39,961 bases of DNA from Selenomonas sp. oral taxon 892 str. F0426 (GCF_000468035.1 NZ_KI260542.1:1-39961), one strand, 5' to 3'. Counted from the first letter of the stretch, positions 26,837 to 35,699 are shown. Made by a program: numbers and translations. The notes: generated by a model from the sequence alone, not told the origin.

Positions 26837-27434
26837 CCGCTGCCTCCCTCTCCTCCCGATCATTCGTCGCCCACAGAATAAGCCGTCCCCTCTTCGCCGC
26901 CGCACGCGTCTCGTTCATGAGAAGCGCACGCCCGCGTTCATCGAGGGCAAGCCCCGGCTCATCGAGCAGCCAGACCTCGGCATCAATGCCGAGCACAACG
27001 GCAAGACGCACACGCTGGCGCATCCCTGTCGAGAGCTGCCCCGTCATGCGCGGCAGAACCTCCCGGGGAAGGCCCACGCGTTCGAGCAGCGCCGCCATCG
27101 TATCATCATCCGATGCAATGCCGCGTACACCGAGCAGGAAAGCAAGATTCTCTCGTACCGTGAGGCGCGTATACAACTCCATCTCCGGCGTCGCCAATGC
27201 GAGCAGACGCCGGTACTCTGCCCCTTTGACAGGGGCGCCGTTCCAAAACGTATCAACCGTTCCGGAGGTTGGGAGCATGAGCCGTGACGCGAGACGCAGA
27301 AGTGTCGATTTCCCGCTGCCATTCGCCCCGGCAACGGCAGTCACTCTGCCGCCTTGAAAGGAACACGTAAGTTGGTGTAGAACTTCACGCCCTTCAAACA
27401 TTTGACTGACATCGTTCAAACGAATTTCAACCAT
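26817..27434 (-). CDS. ccmA: ABC transporter ATPase CcmA
   Basis: The ATP-binding subunit of the cytochrome c maturation transporter. The 205-residue product has Walker A GANGSGKST (36-44), a signature LSTGMRQRV near 133 and Walker B with LLDEPG near 156. It heads the ccmABCEF-nrfHA operon. The start has GGGA about six bases upstream. The gene product is short for an ABC ATPase, as usual for CcmA. The start of the operon has only a weak promoter candidate. Confidence 0.94.
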   Translation of the reverse strand: MVEIRLNDVSQMFEGREVLHQLTCSFQGGRVTAVAGANGSGKSTLLRLASRLMLPTSGTVDTFWNGAPVKGAEYRRLLALATPEMELYTRLTVRENLAFLLGVRGIASDDDTMAALLERVGLPREVLPRMTGQLSTGMRQRVRLAVVLGIDAEVWLLDEPGLALDERGRALLMNETRAAAKRGRLILWATNDREEREAADACVEL

Positions 27435-27459
27435 AGGCTATCCCTTCCATAATTTTAAT

Positions 27460-27467
27460 TTATTTTA
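27460..27467 (-). promoter_or_regulatory. Possible extended -10 of the ccm-nrf operon
   Basis: TAAAAT (27462-27467) preceded by TGG on the minus strand lies about 28 bases before ccmA. No matching -35 is seen, so activation by a regulator is possible. The remainder of 27468-27579 is AT-rich with no clear feature. Confidence 0.3.
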
Positions 27468-27579
27468 CCACAGGTATAAAAGAAAAATGAAATACATCTT
27501 TTCCATAGTTTTTTTCTATAGCTGTAGGCTATTTCAAAAATGAACCTGCTTCATTTCTCTTAAATAATCGAAGATATAG

Positions 27580-27614
27580 AAAACGGCCAGAATTTCATCA
27601 CGAAAATCCGACCG
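27580..27614 (-). terminator. Imperfect terminator after the aldo/keto reductase
   Basis: A hairpin of about ten pairs with two mismatches and a bulge (arms near 27584-27595 and 27604-27614) is followed on the minus strand by GTTTTC. It lies about 60 bases beyond the stop codon. Confidence 0.45.
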
Positions 27615-27674
27615 CTTCTTCAGGATTTTTTAATATATATAATTTTTATCATTGTGTTATGATCTTTATCACAC

Positions 27675-28664
27675 CTAGTTTCGCATGACTCCAAAAACCT
27701 CAGACATCGACATTGCGCCCAAACGCTCATCAATCGCGGCAATTTCCTCTGATGAAAGAACAATATTTGCAGCCCCTGCATTCTCTGCGAGGCGTGCGCG
27801 TTCACGTGTTCCCGGGATCGGAGCAATGTACGGCTTCTTGCAGAGCATCCACGCGAGTGCAATCTGCCCACACGTCGCGCCCTTCTCCTCAGCGATGCCA
27901 TGGAGGAGCGCAAGAAGCTGACTGTTCTCCTCCATCGCAGCCGCACTGAACTGCGGCATCCGTGCACGCATATCCCCCGCCTCGAATGTTGAGAATTTGT
28001 CGTATGCGCCCGTAAGCACGCCGTTCGCAAACGGCGAGAATGCGACAAAGCCGATGTTCAGCTCCTCAAGCACGGGAAAGAGGGATTCGTACGTACGCGT
28101 CATCATGGAGTAGCGGTTCTGCACTGCTGTGAGCGGACAGACGGCGTGTGCACGGCGAATGTGCTCCTCCGTTGCCTCGGAAATGCCCCAGTGGCGAATC
28201 TTTCCTTCCTTTATCAGATCACCCATTACACCTGCAACCTCCTCGGCGGGGATTTTAGGGTCGACGCGATGCTGATAGTAAAGGTCAATATAGTCCGATC
28301 CAAGCCTCTGCAGTGATGCGTCTACAGAGGCACGGATCACTTCGGGACGCGCATCCGGAACAATGGGACTCTTTCCCTCCTTGAGAAGGCTCATGTCGAA
28401 ATGAATGCCAAACTTTGTCGCAAGAACAATTTTCTCCCGATAGGGCGCAAGTGATGCCCCGACCAATTTTTCATTGTCATGCGGATCATCCGGCGTTCCG
28501 TATACCTCTGCTGTGTCAAAGAGCGTAATACCCATATCGACAGCGGCGGCGATCAGCTCACGCATCTCCTTTTTATCGGCGGGCGCACCGTAGCTCTGAC
28601 TCATGCCCATGCACCCAAGTCCAACGGACGAAACCATGAGATTTCCAAGTTTTCGATAGTTCAT
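27675..28664 (-). CDS. Aldo/keto reductase
   Basis: An NAD(P)H-dependent oxidoreductase with a TIM barrel. The 329-residue product resembles the AKR13/YakC-like group. Catalytic residues are visible: Asp in LFDTAEVYG with the tyrosine near residue 55, lysine in ATKFG near 84 and histidine in YYQHRVD near 130. The C-terminal IPGTRERARLAENAGA segment matches the coenzyme phosphate-binding region. The start has GAGGGA upstream. It is a single gene between mtlD and the ccm operon. The substrate is unknown; no link to mannitol metabolism is shown. Confidence 0.92.
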   Translation of the reverse strand: MNYRKLGNLMVSSVGLGCMGMSQSYGAPADKKEMRELIAAAVDMGITLFDTAEVYGTPDDPHDNEKLVGASLAPYREKIVLATKFGIHFDMSLLKEGKSPIVPDARPEVIRASVDASLQRLGSDYIDLYYQHRVDPKIPAEEVAGVMGDLIKEGKIRHWGISEATEEHIRRAHAVCPLTAVQNRYSMMTRTYESLFPVLEELNIGFVAFSPFANGVLTGAYDKFSTFEAGDMRARMPQFSAAAMEENSQLLALLHGIAEEKGATCGQIALAWMLCKKPYIAPIPGTRERARLAENAGAANIVLSSEEIAAIDERLGAMSMSEVFGVMRN

Positions 28665-28713
28665 AATGCTTCCCTCTTTTTTCTATGCTATATCATACAG
28701 GCTTCATGACAGT

Positions 28714-28745
28714 AAAAATGACGGTACAAATATTGTACCGTCATT
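28714..28745 (-). terminator. Terminator after mtlD
   Basis: A perfect 13-bp stem (28717-28729 with 28733-28745), 3-base loop and T-rich tail on the minus strand. A TATGAT at 28692-28697 just beyond could be the -10 of the aldo/keto reductase gene. Confidence 0.9.
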
Positions 28746-28766
28746 CCATTAGAATGTGGTTCTAAT

Positions 28767-29918
28767 TTACTTCTTCAATTCTGCATTCTTATCAAGGATG
28801 AGATTGAAGAGCTCGGAGCCTGGCGGAATCTCTGTAAAGTGCATGAGCGCCTTCTCAAAGCCGTGTTCCTTGATGTAGCCCTGCACCTCGACTGCCTCGG
28901 GATCGTCGACAAAGTCAAAACGGAGGGCGGCGGCGATGACGGTCGCAAGTGCCTCGGGCTTTCTGCCGCGCTCAATGAGCTGCGCTGCCGGGGAGACAAG
29001 GCGATCCTTCACACCGAGCTTGCGTTTCGGACCTCGTGCAACACGCGTCACGGCATCGGAAAGGTGCGGATTCGTAAAGCGCTCCTCTGCCGTGCGGATG
29101 TATGCCGCATGCTTCTCACGATCAAAGCCGTACTTCTCGATAAGCAGTTCGCTTGTCTCTGCCCAGACACGGCGGACAAAGGAAACAATCTCCTCGTCCT
29201 TCATCGCCGACGCGATGTCCTCAATGCCCTTGAGATAAGCCATATAGGCAATGGAGGCATGTCCCGTATTGACGGAGAAGAGCTTACGCTCGATATACGC
29301 CTCGAGGTCGTCCACCCACGTCAGTCCCTCGATCTGCGGCTCTGAGCCGACCACACCCTTGCGGTCGACATCCCACTCCGCGAAAGGTTCGACCTTCACG
29401 AGCAGGGGATCCTCATTGTGCTGGATGGGCACGATGCGGTCAACAGCAGCGTCGGGGAATCCAATGCAGCGCATGACCTTTTCCTTGGTCGACTCATCCA
29501 GATGCTCATAGACAAAGTTCTTGAGGACGGTCGATCCGCCCACCATGTTTTCGCATGCGATGATGTTGAGCGGCGTCTCGTTCTTCTCAACGCGGCGCGC
29601 AAGGCCCTTTGCAATATTCGGCGCAATGAACTTCAAGATGTTCGGACCGATGGCGGTAGTCACGATATCCGCCGTGACGAACGCATCCAGCAGTTCCTCG
29701 AGATTCACATTGCTGTTGATTGCCTTGACGTGCGCGACGTGAATGGTCTTTGGGGCGTTGCCGACCACCTCGATGTCATAGGAGCGGCGCGCATTGATCT
29801 CGTCGACCAGCGCCTCCGCAACATCGACGAATGTAACCTCATAACCTGAGCGTACGAGCAGTTCCCCAATGAAGCCACGTCCGATGTTGCCGCCGCCGAA
29901 ATGAATTGCCTGTTTCAT
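28767..29918 (-). CDS. mtlD: Mannitol-1-phosphate 5-dehydrogenase
   Basis: This enzyme oxidises mannitol 1-phosphate to fructose 6-phosphate with NAD+. The 383-residue product has the N-terminal Rossmann motif HFGGGNIGRGF near residues 6-16 and the polyol-dehydrogenase C-terminal domain, including KRKLGVKDRL. Length is typical (380-385). The start has AGGAGC upstream, and the gene follows mtlA by 12 bases. The pair supplies uptake and first oxidation of mannitol. Confidence 0.96.
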   Translation of the reverse strand: MKQAIHFGGGNIGRGFIGELLVRSGYEVTFVDVAEALVDEINARRSYDIEVVGNAPKTIHVAHVKAINSNVNLEELLDAFVTADIVTTAIGPNILKFIAPNIAKGLARRVEKNETPLNIIACENMVGGSTVLKNFVYEHLDESTKEKVMRCIGFPDAAVDRIVPIQHNEDPLLVKVEPFAEWDVDRKGVVGSEPQIEGLTWVDDLEAYIERKLFSVNTGHASIAYMAYLKGIEDIASAMKDEEIVSFVRRVWAETSELLIEKYGFDREKHAAYIRTAEERFTNPHLSDAVTRVARGPKRKLGVKDRLVSPAAQLIERGRKPEALATVIAAALRFDFVDDPEAVEVQGYIKEHGFEKALMHFTEIPPGSELFNLILDKNAELKK

Positions 29919-29930
29919 CGTGCGCTCCTT

Positions 29931-31829
29931 TCAGTCCGCCTTCGTAAAGACTTCGTACAGCTGCTCGACACTCTCCGTCTTGAACAGTTCTTCGAGCTGC
30001 TCATCCGTGTAGTCGCCGACCATGGTCGCAATATTCGCGAGAATGGCAAGGTGATCGTTGCCGACGCCCGCAATACCGATGACGAGATGTGCTGTCTCAT
30101 CGCCGAACTTGACACCCTCGGGGTACTGACAGACAACAATGCCCGTCTTCTTGATCGTATCCTTGACCGCGTTCTCGCCATGCGGAATCGCGATGCCCTT
30201 TCCGATGTAGGTCGAGAGATCCTGCTCACGATTGAGCATGCCCTGCACGTAGCCCTCGTCAACGTAGCCGCTTGCCACGAGCATCTTGCCCGCCGCCATG
30301 ACTGCATCCTCACGGCTGACAGTCGAAAGGCCGACCTTGACATTCTCCTTGAGCAGAACGCCCTCGCTGACCGTTGCCGCCGCCTCAGCTTCCTCATCGG
30401 ATGCCGGAGCACCCGCTTCGACAGACGATTCTTTCAGACGTGTCGTGACAATCTCATAGACATCGTTCTGCGTAAAATCTCGCACCCAGATATGCTCTGC
30501 CTGCGGCGAGTCCGCCAGGGCACGCTCGGCAAGTTTTTCATGTGAGACGACGAGCTGCGCTTCGCTCGGAATCGCACCAATCGCGCAGTTCGTAACGGAG
30601 ATATCCGTATAGCCGTCCTTCTTGAGTTTCTTGCGAAGCGCCGCTGCACCAAGGGCGGACGATCCCATGCCCGCATCACAGGCATAGACGATGACCTTCA
30701 GATCCTTGCCTACAATCTTCTTCTCACCGGGAAGATCCTTGCCGCGATTCTTCATATCTGCCATGCTCTCACGTGCAGACTCGAGCGAATCCTCCTCGAC
30801 ATCCTTCGACATCTTGATAAAGACGGAGGCAACCGCGCAGGATACGGCCGTCGCAACGGCGAATGCTGAGAGGTTCGCAAAGAGTGCCGAGCCGTTCGGC
30901 GTCATGGCGATGATCGCGAAGATCGAGCCCGGGGAGGACGGTGCAATGAGACCGCCGCCAAGCAAGCCGAGGGTAAATACACCGGACATGCCGCCTGCAA
31001 TCGCTGCAACGATAAGGGTCGGCTTCATGAGAATGTACGGGAAGTAGATTTCGTGAATACCACCGAGAACGTGAATGATCATCGCGCCGGGCGAGGACGA
31101 TTTCGCCATGCCCTTGCCAAAAAGCCAATACGCAAGCAGAATACCAAAACCTGGACCCGGGTTCGCCTCGAGCAGGAAGAACATGGACTTGCCATACTCC
31201 TGTGCCTGCTGAATGCCGAGCGGGCTGAGCACGCCGTGGTTGAGCGCGTTGTTGAGGAAGAGCACCTTCGCCGGCTCGATGATGATGGATGCGAGCGGCA
31301 GAAGCCCCATCGCAACGATCCCCTCCACGCCGCTGCGCAGGATGTCGTTTGCACCGCCGACCACGGGGCCGACGACGGCGTAGGCAATCATCGCGAGAAT
31401 GCCGCCGAGAATGCCGAGCGAGAAGTTGTTGACCAACATCTCGAAGCCGCCCGGAATGCTGTCGCGGATGGCATCGTCAAATTTCTTGATGATATAGCCG
31501 CCCAGAGGGCCCATAATCATTGCACCGAGGAACATCGGAATATCCGAGCCTGCGATGATGCCCGACGTCGCGATCGCCGCCATGACACCGCCGCGATGCC
31601 CGTAGATTGCTGCGCCGCCGCTGTAGCCAATGAGCAGAGGAATCAGCCACTTGCTCATGGGGCCGCCGACCTGCGCGAGGTATTCGTTCGGCATCCACCC
31701 CGTCGGGATGAACAGCGCAGTCAGAAAGCCCCATGCGATAAACGCACCGATGTTCGGCATAACCATTCCGGACAGGAAACGACCAAATTTCTGCATGGCC
31801 TCCTGTGCCCCTCCACCTTTTTGACTCAT
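29931..31829 (-). CDS. mtlA: Mannitol PTS permease EIICBA
   Basis: A membrane phosphotransferase permease that imports and phosphorylates mannitol. The 632-residue product has an EIIC domain (about 1-335) with some eight hydrophobic segments, an EIIB domain with the phosphocysteine Cys384 in YACDAGMGSS, and a fused EIIA domain with phosphohistidine His550 in IPHGEN. It is thus the complete three-domain form, and no separate mtlF is needed. The start is one of two adjacent ATGs (31832 or 31829); GGGGG spacing favours 31829. A good promoter lies upstream. No MtlR regulator gene and no convincing cre site were found. Confidence 0.95.
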   Translation of the reverse strand: MSQKGGGAQEAMQKFGRFLSGMVMPNIGAFIAWGFLTALFIPTGWMPNEYLAQVGGPMSKWLIPLLIGYSGGAAIYGHRGGVMAAIATSGIIAGSDIPMFLGAMIMGPLGGYIIKKFDDAIRDSIPGGFEMLVNNFSLGILGGILAMIAYAVVGPVVGGANDILRSGVEGIVAMGLLPLASIIIEPAKVLFLNNALNHGVLSPLGIQQAQEYGKSMFFLLEANPGPGFGILLAYWLFGKGMAKSSSPGAMIIHVLGGIHEIYFPYILMKPTLIVAAIAGGMSGVFTLGLLGGGLIAPSSPGSIFAIIAMTPNGSALFANLSAFAVATAVSCAVASVFIKMSKDVEEDSLESARESMADMKNRGKDLPGEKKIVGKDLKVIVYACDAGMGSSALGAAALRKKLKKDGYTDISVTNCAIGAIPSEAQLVVSHEKLAERALADSPQAEHIWVRDFTQNDVYEIVTTRLKESSVEAGAPASDEEAEAAATVSEGVLLKENVKVGLSTVSREDAVMAAGKMLVASGYVDEGYVQGMLNREQDLSTYIGKGIAIPHGENAVKDTIKKTGIVVCQYPEGVKFGDETAHLVIGIAGVGNDHLAILANIATMVGDYTDEQLEELFKTESVEQLYEVFTKAD

Positions 31830-31877
31830 CATAATTCCCCCTGAAAAATATACCTTTTGTTGACCATTTCCGATTTC

Positions 31878-31906
31878 ATTATAACGAATGGGATTCATCT
31901 TTGCAA
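31878..31906 (-). promoter_or_regulatory. Promoter of mtlA-mtlD
   Basis: TTGCAA (31901-31906), 17 bases, TATAAT (31878-31883) on the minus strand, about 45 bases before mtlA. Confidence 0.7.
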
Positions 31907-31947
31907 TGATAATAATTTCTTTTCGTTACAACATGATCTAAACAAAG

Positions 31948-31988
31948 AAAAAGAGTTGATACGCGACAAAATCGTCGAATATCAACTC
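31948..31988 (-). terminator. Terminator after tsaD
   Basis: Stem 31953-31960 with 31981-31988, with further inner pairing, followed by T5 on the minus strand. Confidence 0.85.
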
Positions 31989-31993
31989 CAAGA

Positions 31994-33016
31994 TCACGCA
32001 AAATCAAGCCCTGGAACCGCGTTCAGATAGAGATCGCTGTACTTCCCTGCCGCGGCTTGATACGCACCTCGGCACGCAATCATCGCAGCATTGTCAGTAC
32101 AAAGGCGCAGCGGCGGGTAGAGATAACGGATTCCCTGATCCTCTGCCGTCTCGCGCAGACGCTTTTCAAGCGCTGCATTCGCCGCAACCCCGCCCGCGAG
32201 GACGAGTGTATCACGCCCTGCCTCGCGGATTGCCTCGAACGCCTTGTGTACGAGCACCTCGACTACGGCGGACTGGAAGGAAGCGGCAATATCTGCCTTG
32301 TTCAGTACATGTCCCTTCATTTGCTCGCTGTTGATGTAGTTCAGCACGGCAGATTTCAGTCCGCTGAAGCTGAACTCATAGTTGCCCTCCTGCGCAAGTG
32401 CACGCGGAAAGTCGATTGCGGCGGGATTGCCCGTGCGTGCAAGTTTGTCGATCTCTGGACCGCCCGGATACGGCAGTCCCATCACGCGCGCCACCTTGTC
32501 AAAAGCCTCGCCCGCCGCATCATCACGCGTCCTGCCCATCTGGCGGAATGTCTCGTAGTCCGCCACATCGACGAGCGCCGTATGTCCCCCCGAGACGACG
32601 AGCGCCATAAAGGGCGGTGTGAGATCCTGTGTCGCGAGGAAGTTCGCAAAGATATGCCCCTCGAGATGATTGACCCCGATCAGCGGTACACCGAGGGAGA
32701 ATGCGAGCGATTTCGCCGCCGACACACCGACGAGAAGCGCACCGACAAGTCCCGGCCCATAGGTGACGGCGATCTGGTCAATCTCCGCGAGTTCCGTCCT
32801 CGCCTCTGCAAGCGCCTGCTCGATGACAGGCAGGATGCTCAGAATATGGTTGCGCGAAGCGATCTCGGGGACGACACCGCCGTATTTTTGATGAATCGGA
32901 ATCTGCGTCGCGATCACACATGAGAGAAGTTCGCGTGTCCCGCGCAGAACCGCCGCCGAGGTCTCGTCGCAGCTCGTCTCAATCCCGAGCGTCAGTTTCT
33001 CCTGCACATCTTTCAT
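31994..33016 (-). CDS. tsaD: tRNA N6-adenosine threonylcarbamoyltransferase TsaD
   Basis: This enzyme transfers threonylcarbamoyl to A37 of ANN-reading tRNAs (t6A). The 340-residue product has the ASKHA-fold N-terminus GIETSCDETS, the metal-binding HLEGH motif near residue 115-119 and the late aspartate in CTDNAAM. It is last in tsaE-tsaB-rimI-tsaD and overlaps rimI by 38 bases. The start has AAGGA eight bases upstream, inside rimI. Confidence 0.96.
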   Translation of the reverse strand: MKDVQEKLTLGIETSCDETSAAVLRGTRELLSCVIATQIPIHQKYGGVVPEIASRNHILSILPVIEQALAEARTELAEIDQIAVTYGPGLVGALLVGVSAAKSLAFSLGVPLIGVNHLEGHIFANFLATQDLTPPFMALVVSGGHTALVDVADYETFRQMGRTRDDAAGEAFDKVARVMGLPYPGGPEIDKLARTGNPAAIDFPRALAQEGNYEFSFSGLKSAVLNYINSEQMKGHVLNKADIAASFQSAVVEVLVHKAFEAIREAGRDTLVLAGGVAANAALEKRLRETAEDQGIRYLYPPLRLCTDNAAMIACRGAYQAAAGKYSDLYLNAVPGLDFA

Positions 33017-33467
33017 TTACAAATTCCTTTAGCTTCGTATGCCACATCAGGATCGCGTCTTCATCGTTGTCCTGATAGTATTTCTTTCGTATGCCGACTG
33101 CCGCAAACCCCAGCCCCTCATAGAGCCGCAGTGCGGGCGTATTCGACGGGCGCACCTCGAGTGTCATGCGCTCCGCACCGCGCGCCGCCGCTGCACGCAT
33201 CAGCCGTGCCATAAGAGCTTTGCCAAGCCCCCTGCCGCGCTGCACGGAAGTCAGCGCGATATTCGTCACCTGCGCCTCCTCGAACGAGATCCAACAGCCG
33301 CCAAAACCGATGATTTCCACATCATCGAGCGCAACGATATAGCATGCAAAGTCATTCGATGCCTCGCGCCAGAAGTCCTCACGCGACCACGGTGTCGGAA
33401 AGCTCTCGCGCTCGATATTTGCCACGGCCTCCGCGTCCTCTGGCAATAGGTCACGAAAGTGAATCAC
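32979..33467 (-). CDS. rimI: RimI-type protein N-acetyltransferase
   Basis: A GNAT-fold acetyltransferase; the family includes RimI, which acetylates ribosomal protein S18 in E. coli. The 162-residue product has the acetyl-CoA loop QRGRGLGKALM near residues 80-90 and the NTPALRLYEGLGF segment. The start codon is GTG with GGAGG seven bases upstream; its GTGA overlaps the tsaB stop. It sits between tsaB and tsaD, a common arrangement. The real substrate is not shown. Confidence 0.93.
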   Translation of the reverse strand: MIHFRDLLPEDAEAVANIERESFPTPWSREDFWREASNDFACYIVALDDVEIIGFGGCWISFEEAQVTNIALTSVQRGRGLGKALMARLMRAAAARGAERMTLEVRPSNTPALRLYEGLGFAAVGIRKKYYQDNDEDAILMWHTKLKEFVNERCAGETDARD

Positions 33468-34183
33468 TGCGCCGCCTCCGTACCGTGCCGCTTCTCCCAG
33501 AGCACTTCCGCCTCACTGCGGCGAAGATAGAGCGGCGCAGCCGTTACAGGATCGTCCACCGCCCCCCGCACAAGGCGTGCAAGAGCCGCCAGTCCCACGC
33601 ATGCCGCGCGCGGCATACGCGCATGAATCGGTGCAAGACGCACATTGGCCGGAAGCGCAAGCGCCGTTTTCTTCTGCATGGCATCGCCGAGCAGAAGAAC
33701 GGACTTCGCAGTTCCCTCAAGTGAGGCAATAACTTCTGCAAGCGGGAGGATGGCGAGCGCACGCTGTTCCCGCAGAGTCAATCCATCTGTGCCCGTCTCC
33801 CACGCAAATTCCTGCGCATAAACATTTCCCTTCTGTGCGTCCATCATAGCAACGAGGCGCACGCCCTCACATACATAGTGATGAGCAAGCGCCTCGAGTG
33901 TCGGTACGGCGACGAGAGGAATATGCATGGCATACGCCATCATCTTTGCCGACGCAAGCCCGATCCTGAGTCCTGTGAACGAACCGGGGCCTATGCTGAC
34001 GGCGATTCCCTTGAGTTCTTCCTTTTTTACGCGGGCCATACGGAGCGCCGTATCGATGTGCGGCATCAGTGTCTCTGAGTGCGTCAGCGCGCCCTGCATG
34101 CTGATTTCTGCAGCAACACACTCCTCCGATAGGACGGCGACGCTCGAAACCTGCGAAGATGTATCAATGCTCAGGATCGACAA
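33464..34183 (-). CDS. tsaB: t6A synthesis protein TsaB
   Basis: A partner of TsaD and TsaE in t6A formation; an inactive TsaD paralogue. The 239-residue product starts ILSIDTSSQ and has the conserved SIGPGSFTGLRIG segment near residues 64-76. The start codon is TTG inside the end of tsaE (20-base overlap) with GAGGAG ten bases upstream. It overlaps rimI by four bases. No alternative ATG fits the domain start. Confidence 0.93.
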   Translation of the reverse strand: MSILSIDTSSQVSSVAVLSEECVAAEISMQGALTHSETLMPHIDTALRMARVKKEELKGIAVSIGPGSFTGLRIGLASAKMMAYAMHIPLVAVPTLEALAHHYVCEGVRLVAMMDAQKGNVYAQEFAWETGTDGLTLREQRALAILPLAEVIASLEGTAKSVLLLGDAMQKKTALALPANVRLAPIHARMPRAACVGLAALARLVRGAVDDPVTAAPLYLRRSEAEVLWEKRHGTEAAQ

Positions 34184-34640
34184 TATCGCTCAACTCCTCC
34201 AAGAGCGCCGTGCTAAGCTCCCCTTCAGCAGCAAAGGTGAATTGGCGCTCCTCCCCACCCAGATCTGCGATGTTCACCTGCAAACGATCAGCAGGCATCG
34301 CGTCGATAAACTTCTCTGCCCACTCGATCAGTACAATACCCTCCGTCGCCTCCGCATACTCATAGAAGCCAATGTCCTCCAACTCCTCCTCGGATTCGAT
34401 CCGATAGAGGTCGAAATGAACGATGGGACATGCCGCCTCATAGATGTTCATGAGATTGAATGTTGGGCTGGTCACGTCGCTCTCTACACCAAGTGTCCGC
34501 GCGAGTGCCCGTACAAAGAGGGTCTTGCCCACCCCAAGCTCTCCATCGAGGCAGATCACCGTCCCCTCGTGGATGATTTTACCGATCGTTCCCGCTAAAT
34601 GCGCAGTCTCCTCGGGAGAGTGCGTGATACAGGTGAGCAT
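34164..34640 (-). CDS. tsaE: t6A synthesis ATPase TsaE
   Basis: The ATPase of the TsaBDE complex. The 158-residue product has Walker A GELGVGKT near residues 32-39, the switch segment TSPTF near 56 and a Walker-B-like LIEWAEKF near 105. The ATG at 34640 has GGGGA six bases upstream; the frame is open to 34763 but that stretch runs through a terminator and promoter. It is first in its operon. Confidence 0.94.
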   Translation of the reverse strand: MLTCITHSPEETAHLAGTIGKIIHEGTVICLDGELGVGKTLFVRALARTLGVESDVTSPTFNLMNIYEAACPIVHFDLYRIESEEELEDIGFYEYAEATEGIVLIEWAEKFIDAMPADRLQVNIADLGGEERQFTFAAEGELSTALLEELSDIVDPEH

Positions 34641-34694
34641 ACTCTGTCCCCTTTTGTTGCCAGTGGTTCCTGAAAAAACGAAACAATTTGATAC

Positions 34695-34723
34695 ATTATA
34701 ACATGATACGCGCTTTTCCGCAA
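34695..34723 (-). promoter_or_regulatory. Promoter of the tsaE-tsaB-rimI-tsaD operon
   Basis: A perfect TATAAT (34695-34700) with extended TG is preceded at 17 bases by a weak TTGCGG (34718-34723), one base past the rimM terminator tail. Confidence 0.55.
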
Positions 34724-34724
34724 A

Positions 34725-34759
34725 GAAAAAGCGGCAAGGAGATATGTTCTCCTCGCCGC
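34725..34759 (-). terminator. Terminator after rimM
   Basis: A 12-position stem with one mismatch (34731-34742 with 34748-34759) and T5 on the minus strand, starting four bases past the rimM stop. Confidence 0.88.
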
Positions 34760-34762
34760 TCA

Positions 34763-35281
34763 TCAGTGAGCCCCTTCCGGCAGTCGTACCGTCATGCGTC
34801 CGCCCGGCACATCAATCACACGCACGACAGCGCGAAGTGCTGGAATGAGGATTTCTCGTCCATTCTCACTGCGCACGGCATAGACATCGTTACTGCCCGT
34901 CTTCAGGACATTCTCGACTATGCCAAGCTCATTGCCCGCTTCATCGTACACCGTCAGTCCTATGATGTCAAAGACATAGTACTCACCCTCATCGAGCGGC
35001 GCCGCTTCCTCGCGTGCAACAGTAAGCAGACGCCCCGTCAGGCGCTGCGCCTCCTCACGCACTCCATACTCACGGAAGCGCATCAGGATATTCTTTCCCT
35101 GCGGCTTTGCACTCACAATATGCAGGAGCTCATCGCCTACCATAACCTCGCTCAGCCCCACAAAGCGCTCAGGAAAGTCCGTGAGCGGGATGATGCGCAG
35201 ATCACCGTGAATGCCATGTGCAGCACCTACGCGCCCGATGACAATGCGTCCGTCAGGAACGGATGGCAATAATTTTGTCAT
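34763..35281 (-). CDS. rimM: 16S rRNA processing factor RimM
   Basis: A 30S maturation factor that binds S19 and assists 16S rRNA processing. The 172-residue product has the N-terminal IGRVGAAHGIHGDLR motif and a C-terminal PRC barrel with EYYVFDIIGL and LIPALRAVVR. The ATG at 35281 lies within ylqD (29-base overlap) without an obvious Shine-Dalgarno, so translation is probably coupled to ylqD. Often trmD and rplS follow; here a terminator follows instead. Confidence 0.94.
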   Translation of the reverse strand: MTKLLPSVPDGRIVIGRVGAAHGIHGDLRIIPLTDFPERFVGLSEVMVGDELLHIVSAKPQGKNILMRFREYGVREEAQRLTGRLLTVAREEAAPLDEGEYYVFDIIGLTVYDEAGNELGIVENVLKTGSNDVYAVRSENGREILIPALRAVVRVIDVPGGRMTVRLPEGAH

Positions 35282-35663
35282 CTTCTACCAGAATCTCAAC
35301 GTTCATGAGCTCGCGCATATCGTCGCCGACCTTCGCCTCGACCTGACGCTCAAGCGTGCCCTGCACAATCTCTGCGCCCTCAACAAATTTCTGCAGCTCC
35401 TCCTGATGTGCGCGCGTCTCCTCGATGTAGTCCAGGCGGCGCTGGCGTTCCTGACGAATCGTGTTGATATGCTGGATCGCCTGCGGGGTCAGTTCGCCCT
35501 GCTCCGCCTCCTGCATCACACGCTTCTCCTGAATACCGAGCTGCTGTACCTCAAGCTCTGCGCGGCTGAGGCCTTCCTCCATCTCCTTGAGCATCTTCGC
35601 ACGCAGCTTTTCCGTCAGCTTCGCCTTGACGGTGACAGGCACTTTGATAGAAATAGAATCCAC
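35253..35663 (-). CDS. ylqD: YlqD-family protein
   Basis: A 136-residue protein of unknown function found in Firmicutes between khpA and rimM. Residues about 15-105 form a long charged coiled coil (KLRAKMLKEMEEGLSRAELE-type heptads), flanked by short strands at both ends. The start codon is GTG with AGGAGA eight bases upstream. It overlaps rimM. The assignment rests on position and general appearance rather than a catalytic motif. Confidence 0.8.
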   Translation of the reverse strand: MDSISIKVPVTVKAKLTEKLRAKMLKEMEEGLSRAELEVQQLGIQEKRVMQEAEQGELTPQAIQHINTIRQERQRRLDYIEETRAHQEELQKFVEGAEIVQGTLERQVEAKVGDDMRELMNVEILVEDDKIIAIRS

Positions 35664-35699
35664 TCTGTATCTCTCCTATTGCTATAGATATAGATATGC

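Noticed and set aside
27654-27672. A GTGxTA-N7-TAxCAC dyad as a CRP/FNR-type operator for the ccm-nrf operon
   Set aside because: Spacing does not match known sites and it lies just after the aldo/keto reductase stop, over 200 bases from ccmA.
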